From assembly GCA_964631235.1 (NCBI GenBank), contig CAZVZX010000024.1, forward strand, positions 15,624 to 79,623: a stretch of 64,000 nt of DNA, read 5' to 3'. Under the pieces are notes generated by a model. It saw nothing but the letters and a program-made list of their open reading frames with translations, did not search any database and was not told the DNA's origin. This document shows, piece by piece, positions 1-8,547 of the stretch. This DNA comes from JARKPK01 sp964631235. GTDB taxonomy: Bacteria > Planctomycetota > Planctomycetia > Pirellulales > Thermoguttaceae. The position numbers were made by a program, and so were the translations under genes. The stretch's first letter is position 1. The number at the start of each line of letters is the position of its first letter.

Positions 1-22
1 GTTTTATTTAGAACGGTTCGGG

Positions 23-496
23 TCAGCGCGAGAGCGACTGGAAGAGTTTGCCGAACCGCGGCATTCGAGCGGCGAGATAGCGTTTCCACGCCTCGGGCGA
101 CCAAAGCTCGACGCACACGGCCGCCCCGACCACCAGCAGTTCCGAGTTCGGCTCGACGCCGAGGAACTCGCGAAAGCCCTCGGGGATGATCAACCGGCCG
201 CGCTGGGCCAACCGCACGCTGCGGTGGCGCGTGGAAAGCAGCCGGCCGAGGGTTTGAACCTGGGCAAGTCGGCCTTCGAGCTTGCCGGCCAGAATCTTTT
301 GGCGAATCAGCTCGACGTTGGCTTCGTGCCGCTGCTTCCAGGCCGAGGCCTCCCAAAGGCTCAGGCAGCCGGGACGCTCTTTCGCCAAGATGCACTCGCT
401 TTCGGCCCACGGACCGATCAGCTCGGCAGGCAGAGAAATGCGATACCGCTCGTCGAGCGTTCGTGCAAACTCGCCCAGCAGCATCGGTGCGGTCAT
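23..496 (-). CDS. mraZ: MraZ-like SpoVT/AbrB-fold DNA-binding protein
   Basis: This 157-residue protein has the MraZ architecture of two swapped-hairpin AbrB-like repeats. The first repeat carries LDERYRISLPAEL near residue 14 and the second carries RGRLIIPEGFREFLGV near residue 98. MraZ proteins are DNA-binding regulators, classically of the division and cell wall (dcw) operon. The canonical MraZ N-terminus (M-x-L-G-E, then RTLD) begins at the internal ATG at 484, so the real start may be four codons inside the frame that starts at 496. The usual downstream partner rsmH would lie beyond base 1, so the dcw context cannot be judged. Upstream is a 530-bp non-coding stretch and then a DUF1559 gene, which is not a normal dcw neighbour. 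The family is clear; the regulatory target is inferred. Confidence 0.85.
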   Translation of the reverse strand: MTAPMLLGEFARTLDERYRISLPAELIGPWAESECILAKERPGCLSLWEASAWKQRHEANVELIRQKILAGKLEGRLAQVQTLGRLLSTRHRSVRLAQRGRLIIPEGFREFLGVEPNSELLVVGAAVCVELWSPEAWKRYLAARMPRFGKLFQSLSR

Positions 497-1026
497 GGCT
501 GGCCCGTAACGTCGTTCGATCGAGCGCGGCCGATCGACCGCGCCCCTTACGTGCAGTGTAGCCCACCGATAGCCCGGCGAAAAGCGGCATAGTTCAAAAA
601 AGGGACGATTGCCCCTGAAAATAGCTCGAAATACTCAGCAAATGGGCCGAAAGCCCACGGTTCCGATTGTATCGAGTGCGGCGACTTTGACAACGGGTTT
701 GTCGCGGGAATCTTCGAGGAATCAAAGGAAAAGGCCACGGGTTGTACTGCGATGCAAATGCTAGCACGGCCGATTGGTGCTGCCGGTCCGCCGGGCGATC
801 GGGTCGGCTTGCCAATGGGCGGCCTGGGATGGGGGAAAAAGTGTCGGTATCGGCGTAAGGTCTTCGTCGCCCATGAGAGAAAAGTGGCGACGGGCGGAGT
901 GAAACACAGTAGTTCGGCGCCGACAAAGCAGCCGACAAAGCCATTGCCGCACCGATGGGGAACTGGCCGCGACAACTGCGCCGGCCGGCCGAACTGCGGT
1001 TGCCGAGACGGCCCGAATCGCCCAAC
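497..1026. other. Intergenic, no gene seen
   Basis: About 530 bp between the end of the DUF1559 gene and the start of the mraZ-like gene. Frames here are short and resemble nothing. The only structured element is a small minus-strand hairpin with a T tract near 595-616. Confidence 0.6.
595..616 (-). terminator. Weak candidate intrinsic terminator
   Basis: On the minus strand AGGGGC, a four-base loop and GTCCCT form a six-pair stem (one G-T pair) followed directly by a run of T. It could end transcription coming from the DUF1559 gene before it reaches mraZ. The stem is short, so this is tentative. Confidence 0.35.
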
Positions 1027-2229
1027 TCACGGTTCCTCGTCGAGCCGCTCGGTTTCGCGGCCGGCGATCGATCCGGCGGCAGCGAACACGGCCGGATCGG
1101 TCTCCGCGCTAAGAAATCGCAGGCTACCGTCGCACAGGGCGAAGTTCAGCCCGCCGGGATGAGCGCTGCCCCAACCGCGACGGCACGGCCCGGCCGAGCC
1201 GGCGCCTCCAAGATTGCGACAACGATCGTAATCGCCCAGGAGCACGCGGGCCTGAGGCGTGGCCGCGCCGAGGCTGTAGAACGAGTACGAGTACGCCCAA
1301 AAGGGGCCGAATGACGTGTTCGTCTGCGTGGCGGCCTCGCCGACGAGCAGCGTGTGGGAAAGCCCATCGGTGATCGACTTCACGTTTTCGCGCTGATACC
1401 CGAGGATGCCCACCACGTGCAGCGGCCCGCGCCAGCGACGATCGTACTGAATCGCCTCGCCGGAATCGAGAAAACTGTCGCCGTCGCTGCGGCCCGACAT
1501 CCCGCGGTACGACCCGCCGGCATACGGCACATTCCGGCCGTAAGACGAAGCCGGCCCCATCGCAGGCACTTCGATCCGCGCGGCCGACGCATCCGAGGGG
1601 CACTGGTAGAGCGCGATGGACGATTCGCGGACCATGCGGTTGGCTTCATCCTCGTTGCACCGGTCGAAACGATACGCTTTGTGCAGCGCGCCTTGCTCGA
1701 CGTAGGGCAAGATGTCGATCAGCCAGTTTTGCTGATCTTCCGAAGGTGTCTGCGGACCGCTGGGATTGGCGCCGGGGCAAACGCCCGCCGTCTTCGCATA
1801 GTTGCCCGCCGGAAAGACGGTCATCGCATCGTGATGCGCGTGCAGGGCCAATGCGATTTGGCGGAGATTGTTGCCGCACTGCGAGCGGCGGGCGGCCTCG
1901 CGCACCTGCTGCACGGCCGGCAACAATAGCGCGATCAAGACGGCGATGATCGCAATGACCACCAGCAATTCGACTAAAGTGAAACCGGCGGGCGCCGCCC
2001 CGCTGAAACGCCCGCCGGTCGTTCTATCGCAGTTTGTCGGCCAAGGGGCCGCTTTCCCGTCTTCGACTTGGTTGCGCCGATTCGAACGGCTTTGGATAAG
2101 TTCGGCTTCTTGGGCACCGATTGTCCGATCCAGTCTTCGAGGCGGCCGCGCACACCAACCGCGCCTGCCGCGGCATTGCGTGCCGCGTGGCTTGACCGCC
2201 CGAATCGCGGATCGGATGAAACAGGTCAT
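1027..2229 (-). CDS. DUF1559 domain protein with prepilin-type signal
   Basis: A planctomycete DUF1559 (SBP_bac_10) pseudopilin-like exported protein. The hallmark is the type IV prepilin cleavage and transmembrane segment GFTLVELLVVIAIIAVLI, followed by LLPAVQQVREAARRSQC. The C-terminal H-x-GG-x-NFALCDGSLRFLS signature is present (GGLNFALCDGSLRFLS). These proteins occur in large paralogous sets in Planctomycetes and are thought to be pilin-like cell-surface proteins of unknown job. The start is uncertain. The open frame runs back to 2352, and the ATG at 2229 is the last ATG before the prepilin motif, leaving an unusually long N-terminal leader of about 80 residues. Another DUF1559 region occurs in the large protein at 58.6 kb. 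Confidence 0.9.
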   Translation of the reverse strand: MTCFIRSAIRAVKPRGTQCRGRRGWCARPPRRLDRTIGAQEAELIQSRSNRRNQVEDGKAAPWPTNCDRTTGGRFSGAAPAGFTLVELLVVIAIIAVLIALLLPAVQQVREAARRSQCGNNLRQIALALHAHHDAMTVFPAGNYAKTAGVCPGANPSGPQTPSEDQQNWLIDILPYVEQGALHKAYRFDRCNEDEANRMVRESSIALYQCPSDASAARIEVPAMGPASSYGRNVPYAGGSYRGMSGRSDGDSFLDSGEAIQYDRRWRGPLHVVGILGYQRENVKSITDGLSHTLLVGEAATQTNTSFGPFWAYSYSFYSLGAATPQARVLLGDYDRCRNLGGAGSAGPCRRGWGSAHPGGLNFALCDGSLRFLSAETDPAVFAAAGSIAGRETERLDEEP

Positions 2230-2417
2230 TCTCTTGCTGCGAAGTACGTCCCGCGCCGATCGTGTGCCCAAGGTCCGCAGCGGAACCGCCGCTCTCGCGC
2301 GACCCATTGCCAACGGGCGTATTCGCCGGTCCGCTGCCGCACCCGACGGCATCCGTTCGCCCCGCAGGCCGCAATGGGGCCACCGAGCGCGGCGCGGGAA
2401 CCATCAGCCGCCGGGCA

Positions 2418-4325
2418 TTACCCGCGCCGCAGTCGTCGCCGCAGCACCAGTCCGCCGAACGCCAGTGCCGACACGGCGGAGAACAACGCGGCCGGCTCGG
2501 GCACCGGGGCGAATTGCCCGCCGACAATCAAGCCATCTTGTAAAACCACACCATCGCCACTGGTGCCGACGCGGACCTTCCAGGTTCCCGCGGCGTTGTC
2601 GCTGAGGGTGAAACGGCCCAACAGCAGGTTACCTGAGATGTCCCCGCCCGGCCCCCAGGCGATGTTGATGCCGTTGGCGTCGAAGTGTTTGGTCGGGCTT
2701 CCGCCGCGATCAACCGCCCCGCCCGGCACCAATAGGGTTTGCGTCGAATCGAACGCACCGGGGGCGACAAACGTATCGAACGCAGCCGCCGGCAGCAGCC
2801 CGATCAATGCCGCCGACGGAGGGCCGTCGCCGCTGTTGAACGGATTCTGGTAAATCGAACCTTGACTCAGCGAGACGAGCAATTGAGCGGACAGCCAATT
2901 GCCGGAGATCTGGAGAGTCATGTCGGAGGTTGCGTAGCCCGTCCCCAACGCAGCCGAGTTATCGACCTCGACGAAGCTCAGCGTGGCCGCGTGCGACGGT
3001 TGGGCGGCAAGGGCGAGGCCGCCGACGAGCAGGGCCAAACCAAACCACTTGACCACCGCGAGGGCGCGACGGCGAGCAGCAATCGCGGCAGCGCCCAGCA
3101 TGCCCGCGACGAGCAGCAGGGCCGCGGCCGGCTCGGGCACCGGCATGGTCGGGGCGGAACCGCTCAGTCCACCGGTGCCTTTGCCCCAATTGGCGACGAG
3201 CGTTTCGAAGTCGGCCGCGCTGACGATGCCGTCGGCATTGAAGTCGCCGAGGGTCAGATCGCCTTTGGCCACGCTTTGGCCCCAGCCGGCCACCAGCCGC
3301 TCGAAATCAGCGCCGCTGACCATCCCGTCGCGATTGGCATCGCCGGCGAGCATCACGTCGGCGGCGTTCATCACCAACAAGCGATAGCCGCCCTGGCCAT
3401 TTCCAGAGTTTTGATCGAGGATTCCCGTCACATCGAACAAGCCGTCCGGGGCGACCGACGTGAGGAACGAATCGTTCAGGCCGAGGTAGATGCTCAGCGT
3501 TCGACCGGTGGGGTCAATCACATTGGTCCAGGTGTTTTTGCCCCAGGGTTGGCCGTCGGCAAGGCGAACATTGCGAAGCTCGACGCGGCTCATTTGATAG
3601 AACTCGCCGCCGGTCTGTCGCGTGGCGTCCCAAATGAACTCGTTGGCCGTGGTTTTCAGGTCGGCCAGCGCGATCGGCGCGGCGGCGGGCAGCCCGAAGT
3701 TCGACTGAAGCACTACGATCTCGAAATCGTTAGTCGGGGAGTTGTTGTGGGCCTCGTTGATATTCCGTTTGCCGGCGTAGTTCAGGCCCACTCGAGCACG
3801 AACTTCGATCAGGTCGCCCGGCTGGATGGCCGGCGTCGTTCGGCCGACGTAGTTGTAGCCCAGCCGATCAAGCTCGGCCAACCACTGTGCGTTGGTGTAC
3901 GACTTTGCGGGATGGTCGTTGATCCACGGCAGGTTGCCGTAGTTTTGACCCATCCACGCGGCCGTGCCGCCGAAATCGCTGTAGGGCGAAAGCGGATCGG
4001 GATCCCACGGCGTGCCGTCGAGGTTGACCGATTGCACGAAGAACTCGGCCTGCCCGCCCAAGAAGCCCGGCGTGTATGTGTCGGTAAACGCCGGGGCGGC
4101 ATCGAGCCAGTCGAGATTGTTGTTGAGCACTACGCCGCGGAGCCGAATCGGAAAACCATTGGCCGGGTAGGCACTGCCGCCGCTGGGGGTAACCGCCTGA
4201 TAGACGTTGTGATTGATGATCGGCACCGAATCCCAATCTTGGGCGTTCGTCTGCCCGACGAAAACGCCCACGCAAAGAACGCTCAGAACAATCGTGGGTG
4301 TTAACGAAAGTCGGAAGGGTAACAC
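2418..4325 (-). CDS. Dockerin/PEP-CTERM protein joined in frame to a second PEP-CTERM protein
   Basis: A GTG at 4325 with the strong ribosome site AAGGAGG seven bases upstream (4333-4339) gives a 635-residue protein starting with a signal peptide that ends near QTNA. The first part is an exported domain followed by two dockerin/EF-hand-like calcium repeats (GDANRDGMVSGADFE and GDFNADGIVSAADFE). It is followed by a complete PEP-CTERM sorting tail: PVPEP, a hydrophobic stretch and an Arg cluster. Without any stop codon the frame continues into a second signal peptide (VVKWFGLALLVGGLALA), a second exported domain and a second PEP-CTERM tail with PVPEPAALFS and a final Arg cluster. A GTG at 3056 could start the second protein independently, but no clear ribosome site precedes it. 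PEP-CTERM tails are processed by exosortase; none is encoded in this window. Function of both exported domains is unknown. Confidence 0.85.
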   Translation of the reverse strand: MLPFRLSLTPTIVLSVLCVGVFVGQTNAQDWDSVPIINHNVYQAVTPSGGSAYPANGFPIRLRGVVLNNNLDWLDAAPAFTDTYTPGFLGGQAEFFVQSVNLDGTPWDPDPLSPYSDFGGTAAWMGQNYGNLPWINDHPAKSYTNAQWLAELDRLGYNYVGRTTPAIQPGDLIEVRARVGLNYAGKRNINEAHNNSPTNDFEIVVLQSNFGLPAAAPIALADLKTTANEFIWDATRQTGGEFYQMSRVELRNVRLADGQPWGKNTWTNVIDPTGRTLSIYLGLNDSFLTSVAPDGLFDVTGILDQNSGNGQGGYRLLVMNAADVMLAGDANRDGMVSGADFERLVAGWGQSVAKGDLTLGDFNADGIVSAADFETLVANWGKGTGGLSGSAPTMPVPEPAAALLLVAGMLGAAAIAARRRALAVVKWFGLALLVGGLALAAQPSHAATLSFVEVDNSAALGTGYATSDMTLQISGNWLSAQLLVSLSQGSIYQNPFNSGDGPPSAALIGLLPAAAFDTFVAPGAFDSTQTLLVPGGAVDRGGSPTKHFDANGINIAWGPGGDISGNLLLGRFTLSDNAAGTWKVRVGTSGDGVVLQDGLIVGGQFAPVPEPAALFSAVSALAFGGLVLRRRLRRG

Positions 4326-4938
4326 GGCGATGCCTCCTTCAAAGTGGGTCGTTGCAAAGCTGGTGGCGAAGCGAAGACAGATGGTTGGGCGCGGCCAAGG
4401 TGGTAATACTATCGCCTTGTGCGTAACACCGAACCATCTTACCCATTCTTCCAGACGTTGCAATAGGCTTTCGCGCCCGTGCGGGTAAAAAGTCCGACCG
4501 GGAATCGGGCAGGGCGGCGGGCCAGGCCGAAAACGAAACGGCAGCGAACCCGCCGACGGCCCATCGGAATCTATGTCAATGGTAGAAAATGAGTTAGGCC
4601 ATTCTTTCCTTCCGCCATCGTCGCCGGGCAATTCCTCGATGGCCGGGCGAGCCTTCGCGCGAACGAATGAAGAGAATTGAGAGAAAGAGAGGGTGGCCGG
4701 GATCAGACGGGTGCTTCCCGAAGGTCAATCCACGATGGGCCCCGCGGAATCGCCGCTTGCTCTCGGGAGGGAGGGTTGATTGAGAGCCATCCGATGCAAA
4801 CGAATTCTCCGCTCCAATACCTATTTCGCGCTTTCGCGGTTGCCATTCTTCTTCTTGTTTCGCGTTTTCGCGATTGCCATTTCTCTTTGCCGCTTCCGCG
4901 CTTTCGCGTTGTCATTTCTCTATTAGCGGATGCGAAGT
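4326..4938. other. Intergenic with short repeats, no gene seen
   Basis: Leader region of the PEP-CTERM gene (minus strand), with the Shine-Dalgarno at 4333-4339, and the 3' flank of the DUF3616 gene. It contains the CGCGAAA repeat cluster annotated separately. The open frames through here on both strands have no recognisable protein signal. Confidence 0.6.
4823..4925 (-). repeat. CGCGAAA short-repeat cluster
   Basis: Three imperfect units spaced about 34-36 bp, each built from two CGCGAAA-like blocks 9-10 bp apart next to an AATGGCAA or AATGACAA block, as read on the minus strand. The cluster begins about 14 bp past the stop of the DUF3616 gene and is in that gene's sense direction. It looks like a relative of the CGCGAAT arrays at 13.4, 24.3, 27.4 and 45.3 kb. 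Confidence 0.65.
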
Positions 4939-6051
4939 TCAATTGCTGGGCAGTCGGGGCCGGACTGCCCGAAACCGTGCGGCATTGCGCTCGATCAGAC
5001 CGTCGAAAACGATCAGCAGTTCGTAGCACTCGGGCGACTCCGCCAGCAGGGCCATTCCTTCCGGCTTGGCTGCGGGCTGCGGCGACGGAATTCCTGCCCG
5101 CGGTTTGTCCGCCGGTTCATCCGCCAAGGCGAAGCTTCCTGCTGCCGGATTCCGTTGCGGCGACGGAATCGTTCCCAGGGGCTTGACCGACGCGGTCAGG
5201 TCCACGTCTTTGCCGGGGATGCCGTCGCGGCCGTCCCAATGGTAGAGCTCGAACGACACCGGCTCATTGTTCACCGGCCCGCCGATCAGCAAATAGCCGT
5301 CGCTCACGCGGAGGATATCGCGGATGCCGCGGCCGCCGAGATGCACCAGCGCCAACCGGCCGGACTCGGGCCGATCGAATGAGAAGTTGAGCACCGGGGC
5401 GAAGCCCTCGCGGAATACCGGGCTGCGGAAGGCGGCCACCAAGCCGTCGGCAGCGAGGGCGATTCCTTCGATGTCGATGCCGTTCTCTTTGCCCGGGATG
5501 GCCAGAAAAGGGGCCAGCAGTTCGTCATTTTCCAGTCGCGGGCGCAGGCTGGTTGAGCGGATCGGCGCGGCGAGGCGGCCGGCCGCATCGAGCTCGAAAC
5601 GGAAGACCTTCTCGCGCAGCGGTTCACGCTGGTTTTCGGCAAGCCGCTTGCGGTTGGCTTTTTGCGTTTTGTCGGGCTTCAGCAGCGAACGCTTCCGCGA
5701 ATGCGAACCGATGGCATAGACCGTCGAGTCGGAGCAGGCGATGCCTTCGATGTCGATCTCGTCGTCGTCCTTCGCCCCTTCGATCAGCGGAATGGTCTCG
5801 TGCAGCGTGTACTCGTCGGGACCGGTGCGTTTGAGGACTTGAACAACAGGCCCTTCGTCGGCGGCGACAACGAGGAACCGCCCGCCGGCCGCCAGCCCAA
5901 CGGCACTGAGGTTGTCGGGAAAGCGGATCTCGCCGCGAAAGGCGACATCGGCCAGCAGTTGCACTTCCGCCGCCGGCGCCGAAAACGGGCGGTCGGCGAA
6001 ACAGGACGACACCAATGCGAACGTGACGCCAAGCGAGGCGAAGCGGCTCAT
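4939..6051 (-). CDS. Exported DUF3616 protein
   Basis: The protein matches the DUF3616 pattern: SAVGLAAGGRFLVVAADEG, then EIDIEGIA and a second GIDIEGIAL, with a C-terminal YELLIVFDG. This implies a beta-propeller-like exported protein whose biochemical role is unknown. I chose the ATG at 6051 because it gives a normal Sec signal (MSRFASLGVTFALVSSCFA). The frame extends to 6195 and an ATG at 6183 has a GAGG ribosome site at good spacing. However, the extra residues include KAAKDAKRSK, which is what short intergenic GCGAAAGACGC-type repeats of these genomes encode, so I take that part as leader. The gene stands alone, with repeats following its stop. Confidence 0.8.
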   Translation of the reverse strand: MSRFASLGVTFALVSSCFADRPFSAPAAEVQLLADVAFRGEIRFPDNLSAVGLAAGGRFLVVAADEGPVVQVLKRTGPDEYTLHETIPLIEGAKDDDEIDIEGIACSDSTVYAIGSHSRKRSLLKPDKTQKANRKRLAENQREPLREKVFRFELDAAGRLAAPIRSTSLRPRLENDELLAPFLAIPGKENGIDIEGIALAADGLVAAFRSPVFREGFAPVLNFSFDRPESGRLALVHLGGRGIRDILRVSDGYLLIGGPVNNEPVSFELYHWDGRDGIPGKDVDLTASVKPLGTIPSPQRNPAAGSFALADEPADKPRAGIPSPQPAAKPEGMALLAESPECYELLIVFDGLIERNAARFRAVRPRLPSN

Positions 6052-6649
6052 CACATATCGGCCCCACTTGGACCTTTTTGCGTCTTTCGCGGCTTTCTTC
6101 GGTCCGAGAACGCGGCCGATCGTGTGGCAAACAGCCATCAACCCGACGAGCTCGGCCAAAGCAATTCGATCGTGCGATCGCATCGAACACCTCACGTTAC
6201 CTCACTGTGTGCAAACCTCGTTCTTCGCGCGGATCTCGCACAATCGCGGAGATTCGAGCGCGACTGCGGCGGTCATCGTCCGCAATCGCCCGTTTGCAAC
6301 CTCGCGGCGAACCGTGGGCCGCCACCGTTCGAGTCTAGCGAAAACCGTCGCCTGACGAAAGCGAAACCATTCGGCACGCAAGGCTGCCCAGTGGCGGCAG
6401 CCGGCAACGCAAGCTATGACGTGCTGCGCGACCGGCCGAATTTCCATTCGCTTGACAGCCCACCGGGCAGCAGGCGACAATCGCCCCGATGGATCGTGGC
6501 CGCCGGTTCTCGGCGGTTCGAATAACGTGGGTGGGAACGGACCGCGGTTCGGCCGATGGTTCTGCGCCGGTGGGCCGAAACCGCGTCGCGGCTGAATTGG
6601 TCGCTTGGGCTGATTGTCGGCCGCTGCGGCATTCGATGGAGAGGTTGGG
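6052..6649. other. Divergent intergenic region, no gene seen
   Basis: About 600 bp between the DUF3616 gene (leftward) and the lipoprotein gene (rightward). It should contain both promoters, but no convincing -35/-10 pair stands out. No RNA gene or repeat was recognised. Confidence 0.55.
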
Positions 6650-7396
6650 ATGGTGACGCCGATGAGGACGTGTTGTTTGCGATTGTTTTCGCCTGTGGCG
6701 GTTGCGTTCTGTGTCTTTGCGCTGGGGTGCGGCTCGGGGGAATATCAGAAACGGCTGAACAATTCGCTGAAGCAGCGGAGAGAACAGTCGGCCTTTGCCG
6801 CGATGAGCGAACCGATATCGCTGCCGGGTACGAAGCTGACCTTTCGCGTGCCGAAGGAGTTCGTCAACGCGGCCGACAAGGCGGCCGATCCGCTGCACAA
6901 AAAGCTGCTTTCGCCGGGCCCGCTGCGTCCCGAACAGGCGGATGCCGCCGCGTTCTACATGTATTTGACGGAAGCCAAACCCGAGCAAGGCGAAGATCTG
7001 CCTGCGTTGACGCTGCATTGGGGGCGACGCGATCCGGCCGCCGGCAGCAAACAAGACCCATCGAGCGAATTGATGTACGCCCTGCAAGACGCGATGCCCA
7101 ACATGGAACTCAAGTGGCAAGAGGAGCATTTCTTCACTCCCCAGGGCGGCAGCGTCACGTGGCAGAAGCTGTCGGCCTCGGGCACGATGGAGTTTGTCAT
7201 GGTCAAATGCGCCGATGGCACCCTGACCGGCACCAAGCGGATGAAAGGAGATTTTTACCTTTATATCTGCAAGCATCCCGAGAGCGAAGTGTTCGTGTGG
7301 ATGGTGTGGCGCGTGCCCGACATTATTGCCGGCGATGTGGCAGTGCCGGTGTATGCGGCCCAGGTGGGCGGCTCGCTGAAGTTCGAGTCCGAGTGA
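6650..7396 (+). CDS. Predicted lipoprotein of unknown function
   Basis: The ATG at 6650 follows a good ribosome site (GGAGAGG, then five bases). The protein is about 248 residues and starts with a lipoprotein signal ending in the lipobox FALGC. The mature part has no domain I recognise. It contains a PSSELMYALQDAMPNM segment and a C-terminal VFVWMVWRVPDIIAGDVA stretch, with no catalytic motif. It lies 260 bp upstream of the glycerophosphodiesterase gene on the same strand, too far for certain co-transcription. Membrane anchoring at the cell envelope is inferred from the signal only. Confidence 0.75.
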   Translation: MVTPMRTCCLRLFSPVAVAFCVFALGCGSGEYQKRLNNSLKQRREQSAFAAMSEPISLPGTKLTFRVPKEFVNAADKAADPLHKKLLSPGPLRPEQADAAAFYMYLTEAKPEQGEDLPALTLHWGRRDPAAGSKQDPSSELMYALQDAMPNMELKWQEEHFFTPQGGSVTWQKLSASGTMEFVMVKCADGTLTGTKRMKGDFYLYICKHPESEVFVWMVWRVPDIIAGDVAVPVYAAQVGGSLKFESE

Positions 7397-7656
7397 TCAT
7401 CGCACGGCAAGCGGACGCACCATTGGCGCCGACCGAACGCACGACATTCAACGGCGCAACCGCGTGCGTTGTTCGGCGGCCGGTTGCAAGTGCGGTAGTC
7501 GTCGGCGAAAACACGCCGCATTGCTTCGATCGTGCCGAGCAAGTCGATCCATGCGGGTCGGTAGGGCTTTCTCGCCGGGCGGTGTTGCCGCACCCGGCCG
7601 AGATTCGGAGCCCGCGGGTCGATCGAGAATTCAGTTGAGAGAAAAAGAAATCGGGG

Positions 7657-8547
7657 ATGATGGGCTTAGAGACTCTTTCTCGACTTGCTCAATGGCTGAA
7701 GATCGGGGCCTGGTGTTCGGCCGTGGTTTGGGCCGCAATGTTCTGCACGAGCGCCTGCGCGGTCGAAATCATCGCCCACCGCGGGGCGTCGGACGATGCG
7801 CCGGAAAACACCTTGGCCGCCATGCAACTGGCCTGGAAACAGCAGGCCGACGCCATCGAACTCGACATCCGGCTGACGCGCGACGGGCAGATCGTTCTGC
7901 TGCACGACGCCACGACCAAGCGCACAACCGGGCTCGACAAGCCAATCACCGAACTTGCCTGGGATGAAGTCCGCCGACTCGATGCGGGCAGGTGGAAAGA
8001 CCCCAAATGGACGGGCGAACGCATCCCGCGGCTTTCCGACGTGCTGGCCACCGTGCCCGAGGGCAAGCGGGCGTTTGTCGAATTGAAGTGCGGGCCCGAG
8101 GTGCTGGACGAGCTTCAGCGGGTGATCGAGGCGTCGGGCAAACGGCCGGAGCAGATCGTGCTGATCGGCTTCAACCTCGAAACGATGCGGCAGGCCCGAC
8201 AGCGCTTGCCGAAACATCAGGTCTATTGGGTCGTGGGCTACGAGAAGGACAAGAAGACGGGCGTGCTGCCGAAGCTCGACGACGTGATTGCCGCCGCCCG
8301 CCAGGCCGGTTTCCATGGGCTCGATCTTTCTGAGAAGTGGCCGCTGGACGCCCGAGCCGTGGGGCAGATCCGTCAGGCCGGCTTGCAACTTTACGTGTGG
8401 ACGGTGGACGACCCGGCAGCAGCCAAACGGTTTGCGTCGTTGGGCGTGGACGGCATCACCACGAATCGCCCGGCGGCGATCCGTGCGGCGCTGATCCCCG
8501 GCACGCAGCGACCTGCGGCTGGCGAGAAATCATCGGAAGGCGAATGA
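7657..8547 (+). CDS. Glycerophosphodiester phosphodiesterase (GDPD, PI-PLC-like)
   Basis: A 296-residue exported enzyme expected to hydrolyse glycerophosphodiesters to glycerol 3-phosphate and an alcohol. After a signal peptide ending near TSACA comes the GDPD signature AHRGASDDAPENT with the first catalytic His. It is followed by IELDIRLTRDGQIVLLHD, giving the metal-binding Glu/Asp pair and the second catalytic His. Late blocks VELK and VWTVDDP complete the TIM barrel. Length and motif spacing are normal for the family. Its TGA overlaps the ATG of the next gene (ATGA), so the two are translationally coupled. Substrate preference is not visible from sequence. Confidence 0.93.
   Translation: MMGLETLSRLAQWLKIGAWCSAVVWAAMFCTSACAVEIIAHRGASDDAPENTLAAMQLAWKQQADAIELDIRLTRDGQIVLLHDATTKRTTGLDKPITELAWDEVRRLDAGRWKDPKWTGERIPRLSDVLATVPEGKRAFVELKCGPEVLDELQRVIEASGKRPEQIVLIGFNLETMRQARQRLPKHQVYWVVGYEKDKKTGVLPKLDDVIAAARQAGFHGLDLSEKWPLDARAVGQIRQAGLQLYVWTVDDPAAAKRFASLGVDGITTNRPAAIRAALIPGTQRPAAGEKSSEGE

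Noticed and set aside
2739..4304. 521-codon frame opposite the PEP-CTERM gene
   Set aside because: Antisense shadow of a gene with clear signal peptides, dockerin and PEP-CTERM motifs; GC-rich DNA gives long opposite frames.
6320..6345. tRNA-like TTCGAGTC stretch
   Set aside because: No acceptor or anticodon stem can be drawn around it.
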